From contig NZ_JAANMS010000014.1 in the NCBI RefSeq assembly GCF_011250565.1, forward strand, positions 1 through 64,000: 64,000 bases of DNA, written 5' to 3'. The stretch's first letter is position 1. Each line of letters opens with the position of its first letter. The position numbers and the translations under genes were made by a program. Below, in pieces: positions 58,835 to 64,000 of this stretch. Under the pieces are notes generated by a model. The model was not told the origin of the DNA and ran no database searches. It worked only from the letters and a program-made list of their open reading frames with translations. This DNA comes from Nocardioides sp. IC4_145. GTDB lineage: Bacteria; Actinomycetota; Actinomycetes; Propionibacteriales; Nocardioidaceae.

Positions 58835-59722
58835 ATGAGCGTGCAGCAGGACGTGTCACCGGTCCCCTCGCCGGCCGAGCGGGTCTCGACACCCGTCGAC
58901 GGGGTCGAGGTGCTCGGCGCGCTCTCCCCGAGCCGAGCGGGCGACTTCCTGACCTGCCCGTTGCTCTACCGCTTCCGGACCGTCGACCGGCTGCCCGAGC
59001 CGCCGTCGCCGGACCAGGTGCGCGGCACGGTGGTGCACAAGGTGCTCGAGGACCTCTTCGACCTGCCCGCGGCCGACCGGACGCCGGCGCAGGCGGAGGC
59101 GATGCTCGAGCCGGCCTGGGAGCGGCTGCGCGAGGAGTCGCCCGACGTAGCGGCGATGCTCGGCGAGGACGGTCCCGAGGTCGCGGCCTGGCTGGCGTCC
59201 TGCCGGACGGTGCTCGAGCGGTACTTCACGCTCGAGGACCCCCAGCGGCTGGAGCCGGCCGAGCGCGAGCTGTACGTCGAGAGCCTGCTGGACTCGAAGC
59301 TGCTGCTGCGCGGGTTCGTCGACCGCGTCGACGTCGCCCCGGACGGGTCGATCCGCATCGTCGACTACAAGACCGGGCGGTCGCCGGCGGCCGGCTTCGA
59401 GGCTCGCGCGCTGTTCCAGATGAAGTTCTACGCGCTCGTGGTCTGGCGCACCCGCGGGATCGTGCCGGCGGTGCTGCAGCTGGTCTACCTCGGCAACGGC
59501 GAGATCCTCCGCTACCGCCCCGACGAGCAGGACCTGCTCGCGACGGAGCGCAAGGTCGAGGCGATCTGGCAGGCGATCCGGTCCGCGGAGGAGAGCGGCG
59601 ACTGGCGGCCGCGGCGCAGCCGGCTCTGCGACTGGTGCCAGCACCGGTCGCTGTGCCCGGAGTTCGGCGGCACGCCTCCCCCGCTGTCGGACGCCCAGCC
59701 CGACGCCCAGCCCACGGCCTGA
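58835..59722 (+). CDS. RecB-family nuclease with Fe-S cluster cysteines
   Basis: A 295-residue PD-(D/E)XK nuclease. The catalytic residues are in LLLRGFVDRVDV and SIRIVDYKTGRSP. An N-terminal Cys (DFLTCPLLYRF) and three C-terminal ones (CDWCQHRSLC) match the AddB/Cas4-type pattern that binds a 4Fe-4S cluster. Homologues lie next to trmI and the M50 gene in other actinobacteria. There is no helicase domain. ATG at 58835 (leaderless). Role in DNA end processing is inferred. Confidence 0.9.
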   Translation: MSVQQDVSPVPSPAERVSTPVDGVEVLGALSPSRAGDFLTCPLLYRFRTVDRLPEPPSPDQVRGTVVHKVLEDLFDLPAADRTPAQAEAMLEPAWERLREESPDVAAMLGEDGPEVAAWLASCRTVLERYFTLEDPQRLEPAERELYVESLLDSKLLLRGFVDRVDVAPDGSIRIVDYKTGRSPAAGFEARALFQMKFYALVVWRTRGIVPAVLQLVYLGNGEILRYRPDEQDLLATERKVEAIWQAIRSAEESGDWRPRRSRLCDWCQHRSLCPEFGGTPPPLSDAQPDAQPTA

Positions 59723-59733
59723 CCGGTCGAGCC

Positions 59734-60360
59734 CTACAGACCGTTCCGCTCGGCCCAGAGGGCTGCCTGCGTGCGGTCGACGACGCCGATCCGCGCGAAC
59801 GCCGAGGTGAGGTGCGCCTTGACCGTGCGCTCGCTGATGTCGAGCCGCCGCGCGATCTGCTTGTTCGCGAGGCCCTCGCGGACCAGGCCGAGCACCTCGG
59901 TCTCGCGGTTGGTGAGCTGGACCTGCGGCGGCGAGGAGCGCACGCCGAGCAGCGCGCGCGCCGCGCGGGGGTGGATCGGGGACTCCCCCCGGCTGACCGA
60001 CCGGATCCCGGCGAGCACGTCGTCGGGGTCGGCGTCCTTGAGCAGGTAGCCGACCGCCCCGGCATCGAGGGCGCCGACGATGCGCTCGCTGTCGGAGTAG
60101 GAGGTGAGCACCAGCACGTCGCTGCGCAGCCCGGCCGCCTTGATGTTGCGGGTGGCGGTCACGCCGTCGACGCCGGGCATCTGGAGGTCCATCAGCACGA
60201 CGTCGGGGTCGGTCTCGCGCACGACGGTCAGGGCTCGCGCACCGTCCTCGGCCTGGCCGACCACCTCGATGTCGTCGGTGCCGGCCAGGAGCTGCGCCAT
60301 CCCGGCGCGGATAACGGCGTGGTCGTCGACCAGGACCACGCGGATCGGTGTGCTGCTCAC
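59734..60360 (-). CDS. NarL/FixJ-type response regulator
   Basis: A 208-residue regulator. The receiver domain has the phospho-acceptor D58 (VVLMDLQMPG), the acidic pair VDDH at the N-terminus and LLKD near 107. A LuxR-type HTH (TNRETEVLGLVREGLANKQIARRLDISERTVKAHL) ends the protein. The GTG overlaps the kinase stop by 4 bp. Its genes of control cannot be told. Confidence 0.95.
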   Translation of the reverse strand: MSSTPIRVVLVDDHAVIRAGMAQLLAGTDDIEVVGQAEDGARALTVVRETDPDVVLMDLQMPGVDGVTATRNIKAAGLRSDVLVLTSYSDSERIVGALDAGAVGYLLKDADPDDVLAGIRSVSRGESPIHPRAARALLGVRSSPPQVQLTNRETEVLGLVREGLANKQIARRLDISERTVKAHLTSAFARIGVVDRTQAALWAERNGL

Positions 60361-61661
60361 TGCTGGGCGACCTCCATCCGGACCGTCGTGCCTGCTCCGG
60401 GCGCCGAGATCACGTCGATCTCGCCGCCGATGTCCTTGACCAGGCTGCGCAGGCCCTTGAGACCGTAGCGGTCCGGGTCGGAGACGGCCGGGTCGAAGCC
60501 GATCCCGTCGTCGACGACCTCGAGCCGCAGCCGGCTGTCCACGCCGCGCACGGTGACCGCCACGGTCGTGGCATCGGAGTGGCGCAGGGCGTTGCGCACC
60601 GCCTCCTGGGCGACGCGCCAGACCAGGGCGACGGCTGCGTCGGAGGCCCCGTCGACCCCGCTGACGTCGACCGACGCCTGGATGCCGGCGTTGGTGGCCG
60701 GCGCGACGAGGTCGTCCAGGGCCGGCTCGAGGCCGTCGGCGTGCAGGTCGGGCGGGTGGATCTCGGCCAGCAGGGAGCGGAGCGCCCGCAGGCTGTCGCG
60801 CAGGCTGTCCCCCGCGCCGTCCAGCGTCTGTCGCGCGGAATCGGGCACGGCGGGGTCGCGGGCGAGCGCGGTGACGGAGAACGTCGTGCCGGCGATGTCC
60901 TGGACCACCCCGTCGTGCAGGTCCCGCGCGATCCGGCGCCGCTCGGCGTCCGAGGCGTCGACCGCGTGGACGAGGAGGCGCTCCCGCTCCTCGCCGGCCC
61001 TGGTCAGGCGCCGGGTGAGCAGCCAGAGGATGGGCGTGACGACGAGCAGCAGGCCGGCCAGCGACCCGATGGTGATCCAGCGGAACGGTTCGAGGATCTC
61101 GCCGCGGCGCTCCTGGATGCGGGTCAGGGAGTAGTAGACCTCGAACAGCAGTCGCTGCCCTCGCACCTCGACCGGGGTGTACACCCGGACCAGGTCCTCC
61201 TCCACCAGTCCTCGACCACTGTTCTCGGGATCGTCGGGGTCGGCCACCTCGTAGCCCGTCCCGCCCTCGCGCAGCACGCGGCGGCGGTCCGGTCCGATGT
61301 CGAACGAGCGTGCGGCCACCTCGCCCTGGTTCGCGTAGAGCAGGTAGCCGTCCTCGAGCCACATGTTGAACCGCACCGCTCGTGGGTTCTGCACGTCGAG
61401 CGCCTTGATCAGGGTCCGCTTGGCGAACTGGAGGAACTGGTCGGAGCCGCGCGTCGTGCCGCGGAGCATGCGGTCCTTGGAGTCCTCGAGCGCGGGCTCG
61501 ACCACCGACTTCGCGAGCACCTCGGTGGTGTTGCGGGCCTCGGCGATCGCCTCGTCCTCGGCGACGCTGCGTGCGATGGCGTTGGTGCTGGCGACGATGA
61601 CGACCATCGTCACGACGGCGAACAGCACGAACTGCACGACCGGACTGCGCAGAAGACGCAC
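60357..61661 (-). CDS. Sensor histidine kinase (NarL-partner, HisKA_3)
   Basis: A 434-residue membrane sensor. TM1 is near 8-28, an extracellular sensing part spans about 30-190, and TM2 is near 196-216. The phospho-accepting His is in RRRIARDLHDGVVQDIAG, and the ATPase domain is at LEVVDDGIGFDP and GLKGLRSL. The extracellular part (LEDGYLLYANQGEVAARSF) is unrelated to a known sensor that I can name. GTG start at 61661. It pairs with the response regulator downstream. Confidence 0.94.
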   Translation of the reverse strand: MRLLRSPVVQFVLFAVVTMVVIVASTNAIARSVAEDEAIAEARNTTEVLAKSVVEPALEDSKDRMLRGTTRGSDQFLQFAKRTLIKALDVQNPRAVRFNMWLEDGYLLYANQGEVAARSFDIGPDRRRVLREGGTGYEVADPDDPENSGRGLVEEDLVRVYTPVEVRGQRLLFEVYYSLTRIQERRGEILEPFRWITIGSLAGLLLVVTPILWLLTRRLTRAGEERERLLVHAVDASDAERRRIARDLHDGVVQDIAGTTFSVTALARDPAVPDSARQTLDGAGDSLRDSLRALRSLLAEIHPPDLHADGLEPALDDLVAPATNAGIQASVDVSGVDGASDAAVALVWRVAQEAVRNALRHSDATTVAVTVRGVDSRLRLEVVDDGIGFDPAVSDPDRYGLKGLRSLVKDIGGEIDVISAPGAGTTVRMEVAQQ

Positions 61662-61723
61662 GACGCCACCTCTCGACGCGCCTCGTTGGCGCGCGCTCAG
61701 GATAGGCAGCGCCTAGCCGGGCG

Positions 61724-62215
61724 TCAGACCGTGGCTTCGACCTTGCAGGTCTCGCCGGTCTTCTCGTTCTGGGCGCGGAAGAGCACGTCGTCCGGACCGC
61801 TGAGGTCCAGCATGCTGCGGACGATCCGGAAGGACCGGTCGGCGTCCTTGGCCTTGACCTCGCCCATGAACGAGAAGTCGCCGTTGTGCTTGAACTTCCA
61901 GGACCAGATGTCGTCGTCGTTGCTGAAGACCACGCCGACGACCTCGATCTCGGCGTTCGTCATGAACGTCGTACGGAGCTTGACCCGGCTGCCGCCCTGG
62001 CAGGTGGCCCAGGCGCTCTCCTGGGTGTCCTTCAGCCGCTTGGCCGGGAGGCCGTCCGGGCCGGGCGCAGGGATGGCGCCGTCGCCGCTCGGGGCCGCCG
62101 CGGAGACCACGTCCTTCGCAGTCCCGCCATCACTCGCCACCGCCGGAGCGGGAGCGAGGGCCGCTGCACCCAGCACGAGGCCGAGCACGATGGCGGGACT
62201 GCGACGGACGAACAT
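61724..62215 (-). CDS. Secreted protein of unknown function
   Basis: A 163-residue protein with a Sec signal (MFVRRSPAIVLGLVLGAAALAP, cut after AVA). The mature part contains two cysteines (WATCQGG and GETCKVEA) that may form a disulfide, and strands such as FSNDDDIWSWKFKHNGDFSF. ATG with AGGAGAGG upstream. It lies just upstream of the kinase gene in the same direction, so it may be part of the sensed pathway; this is only a position-based guess. Confidence 0.75.
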   Translation of the reverse strand: MFVRRSPAIVLGLVLGAAALAPAPAVASDGGTAKDVVSAAAPSGDGAIPAPGPDGLPAKRLKDTQESAWATCQGGSRVKLRTTFMTNAEIEVVGVVFSNDDDIWSWKFKHNGDFSFMGEVKAKDADRSFRIVRSMLDLSGPDDVLFRAQNEKTGETCKVEATV

Positions 62216-62296
62216 GTGGGCCTCTCCTGACGCGCTGGGAGTCCAGCGCCCCCGAAGCAGTGCTCACTCTGCCGGGCGACGACCGGTCGCGCCATT

Positions 62297-62322
62297 GCCC
62301 GGAGGTACTAGGACCTCCGGGC
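62297..62322 (-). terminator. Hairpin with the HAD gene stop codon in its loop
   Basis: A perfect 10-bp stem (62297-62306, 62313-62322) with a 6-nt loop that contains the stop codon at 62308-62310. Confidence 0.7.
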
Positions 62323-63006
62323 AGCCGGGACGGTCGGGCGGCGGCCCGCCCGAGCGGCGCGCCAGACCTCGTGCAGGTCGAGGCCGTCGAGGGTGGTGGC
62401 GAACGAGCGCCGCTCCCCCGGCGGGACCTCGACGTGGTTGGGCACGACGAGCACCTCGCAGCCGGCCGCGACAGCCGAGGTCGCACCGGTCGTGGAGTCC
62501 TCGACCGCCAGGCAGTCGGCGGGGTCGAGGCCGAGCTGGGCCGCCGCGGTCAGGTAGGGCTCGGGGTGCGGCTTGCCGTGGGTGACCTGGTCGCCGGTCA
62601 CGACGGCCGAGAACGTCCCTGCGGGCAGCTGCTCGAGGATCGGCTCGACGAACCGGGTCCACGACATCGTGACCAGCGCGCACGGCACGCCCGCCTCGGC
62701 GAGGGCGAGCAGCTGCTCGCGCGCACCCGCGCACCACGGCACGCTGCGGCGTACCCGCTCCACGACGCCGTCGAGGAGCAGCTCGACGATCTCCTCGGGC
62801 GGCAGGTCCAGCGGCATGTGCTCGCGGATGTAGCGCGCGGAGACCATGAGGTCGTTGCCGACGAGCGCGAGCGCGTGCGCCTCGGACCAGCTGCCGCCGA
62901 AGCGCTCGGCGAGCGCGAACTCGGTCTCGATCCAGTACGGCTCGGTGTCGACGAGCGTGCCGTCCATGTCCCACAGCACCGCTGCGGGACGCGCGAGGTC
63001 GCCCAT
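62308..63006 (-). CDS. HAD-superfamily phosphatase
   Basis: A 232-residue HAD hydrolase of the beta-phosphoglucomutase/GPH type. The nucleophile motif WDMDGTLVDTEP is at 12-23, motif II is CALVTMS, and HGKPHPEPYL and AVEDSTTG supply the lysine and acidic residues. A cap domain lies after motif I. The ATG shares its A with the metH stop (TGATG), so it is translated from the metH mRNA. Substrate unknown. Confidence 0.93.
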   Translation of the reverse strand: MGDLARPAAVLWDMDGTLVDTEPYWIETEFALAERFGGSWSEAHALALVGNDLMVSARYIREHMPLDLPPEEIVELLLDGVVERVRRSVPWCAGAREQLLALAEAGVPCALVTMSWTRFVEPILEQLPAGTFSAVVTGDQVTHGKPHPEPYLTAAAQLGLDPADCLAVEDSTTGATSAVAAGCEVLVVPNHVEVPPGERRSFATTLDGLDLHEVWRAARAGRRPTVPAARRS

Positions 63007-64000
63007 CAGTCCTCCGGGTCGTAGCCGAGGTTCGGCGAGAGCCAGCGCTCGGCCTCGGCGAGCGTCCACCCCTTGCGCTCGGCGTACGCCGCCACCTGGT
63101 CGCGGCCGAGCCGGCCGACGACGAAGTACTGCGACTGCGGGTGGCTGAAGTACAGCCCCGAGACCGACGCGCCGGGCCACATCGCCATCGACTCGGTGAG
63201 CCGGATCCCCGTCGCGGCCTCGACGTCGAGGAGCTCCCAGATCGTGCGCTTCTCGGTGTGGTCGGGGCACGCGGGGTAGCCGGGCGCGGGGCGGATGCCG
63301 GCGTAGCGCTCGGCGATGAGGTCCTCGTTGGTCAGCGACTCGGACGGCTCGTAGCCCCACAGCTCGGTGCGGACCCGCTGGTGGAGCCGCTCGGCGAAGG
63401 CCTCGGCCAACCGGTCTGCCAGCGCCTCGACCATGATCGCGGAGTAGTCGTCGAGGTCGTCCTTGAACTGCTGGACCTTCTCGGGCAGCCCGATGCCGGC
63501 GGTGACGGCGAAGCCGCCCACGTGGTCGGCGAGCCCCGTCGAGGTGGGCGCGACGTAGTCGGCGAGCGAGCGGTTGGGGACGCCCGCGCGGTGCTCGCCC
63601 TGCTGGCGCAGCTGGTGCAGGACCGTCCGCTGCTCGCGCCGCTCGTCGTCCGCCCAGACCACGAGGTCGTCGCCGTCGGCGTTGGCCGGGAAGAAGCCGT
63701 AGACCGCACGGGCGGTCACCCAGCGCTCGGCGACCATCCGGTCGAGCATGGCCTGCGCGTCGTCGTACAGCTTGCGGGCGGCCTCGCCGCTGGCCGGGTT
63801 GTTGAGGATGTCGGGGAACTTGCCCTTCATCTCCCAGGCGTTGAAGAACGGCTGCCAGTCGATGTACTCGCGCAGCTCGGCGAGGTCGTAGTCGTCCAGC
63901 ACGTGCACGCCGGGCTGCTTCGGCGCGGGCGGGACGTAGCCGTCCCAGTCGACCGGCGTGGCGTTGGCGCACGCGTCGGCGTACGTCAGCTGGGGCCGGT
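63006..64000 (-). CDS. metH: Cobalamin-dependent methionine synthase, C-terminal part
   Basis: The last 331 codons of metH; the frame is open at the window edge, so the start lies beyond 64000. What is seen is the SAM-binding reactivation domain: DLAELREYIDWQPFFNAWEMKG, GLADHVGGFAVTAG, the conserved RPAPGYPACPDHTEK and LTESMAMWPGASVSGLYFSHP. MetH makes methionine from homocysteine and methyl-tetrahydrofolate; this domain uses SAM to restore oxidised cobalamin. The HAD phosphatase gene follows, sharing one base. Confidence 0.95.
   Translation of the reverse strand, partial: RPQLTYADACANATPVDWDGYVPPAPKQPGVHVLDDYDLAELREYIDWQPFFNAWEMKGKFPDILNNPASGEAARKLYDDAQAMLDRMVAERWVTARAVYGFFPANADGDDLVVWADDERREQRTVLHQLRQQGEHRAGVPNRSLADYVAPTSTGLADHVGGFAVTAGIGLPEKVQQFKDDLDDYSAIMVEALADRLAEAFAERLHQRVRTELWGYEPSESLTNEDLIAERYAGIRPAPGYPACPDHTEKRTIWELLDVEAATGIRLTESMAMWPGASVSGLYFSHPQSQYFVVGRLGRDQVAAYAERKGWTLAEAERWLSPNLGYDPED

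Overview
The window is very GC-rich actinobacterial DNA, most like a member of the Nocardioidaceae (Nocardioides-type). This rests on gene content and style rather than a marker gene: a Pup-proteasome locus, RbpA behind a SigR-type promoter, separate Lnt and polyprenol-phosphate-mannose synthase genes, WYL-domain PafB/PafC, an HPII-type catalase, many GTG and TTG starts, 4-bp ATGA/GTGA overlaps between neighbours, and dispersed palindromic intergenic repeats of a GGTCGAG...TCGAAACC type. No rRNA, tRNA, CRISPR array, phage or intact transposase gene was seen. It reads as chromosomal backbone.

Layout. 0-9 kb: a SARP/BTAD regulator, an MDR oxidoreductase, a HesB-like protein without cysteines, an SDR, a cyclophilin lipoprotein, a coupled run (D-amino-acid aldolase/dehydratase-like, aldo-keto reductase, two small unknown proteins), a sortase and a DHA2 efflux pump. 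9-21 kb: katE, a molybdopterin oxidoreductase coupled to a flavin reductase, a secreted GHL15-like protein, a frameshifted and truncated SDR remnant, two alpha/beta hydrolases, two zinc alcohol dehydrogenases and a PhoD-like phosphatase. 21-29 kb: an HTH-MurA fusion, GDPD, an Atg22/UMF1 transporter, rbpA, and the fxsA-ppm-lnt operon read in the opposite direction. 29-38 kb: an acyl-CoA ligase, a TetR regulator with a 20-bp GATC palindrome, an enoyl-CoA hydratase/acyl-CoA ligase/amidohydrolase/GNAT chain, a KamA-type aminomutase and an Lrp regulator. 38-40 kb: a 5'-3' exonuclease, an NAD(P)-binding protein and a 180-bp array of inverted 22-nt repeats. 40-59 kb: helY, dgk, tatC, tatA, pafC, pafB, an FKBP lipoprotein, pafA, prcA, prcB, pup, dop, arc (mpa), trmI and an M50 protease, all on the minus strand, with a methyltransferase/YbaK pair and a RecB-type nuclease on the plus strand. 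The gene order matches the M. tuberculosis helY-tat-paf-prc-pup-dop-mpa region. 59-64 kb: a NarL-type two-component pair, a secreted protein, a HAD phosphatase and the 3' part of metH, which runs off the window.

Working together. Pup (ending GGQ) is deamidated by Dop, ligated by PafA and recognised by ARC, whose C-terminus is GQYL; ARC feeds the PrcA/PrcB core. PafB and PafC are paired WYL regulators. TatA and TatC form a minimal twin-arginine translocase. Lnt and the mannosyltransferase act on lipoproteins and cell-envelope glycans.

The most interesting non-coding signals are: (1) at least 17 genes with a TAnnnT hexamer exactly 6-7 nt before the start codon, which implies leaderless transcripts and fixes several starts; (2) a 42-nt imperfect inverted pair at 869-962 whose arms each spell a similar nonapeptide; (3) the 22-nt inverted array at 39911-40090; (4) a dispersed palindromic repeat family at four or more intergenic sites; (5) several palindromic operators in divergent intergenic regions.
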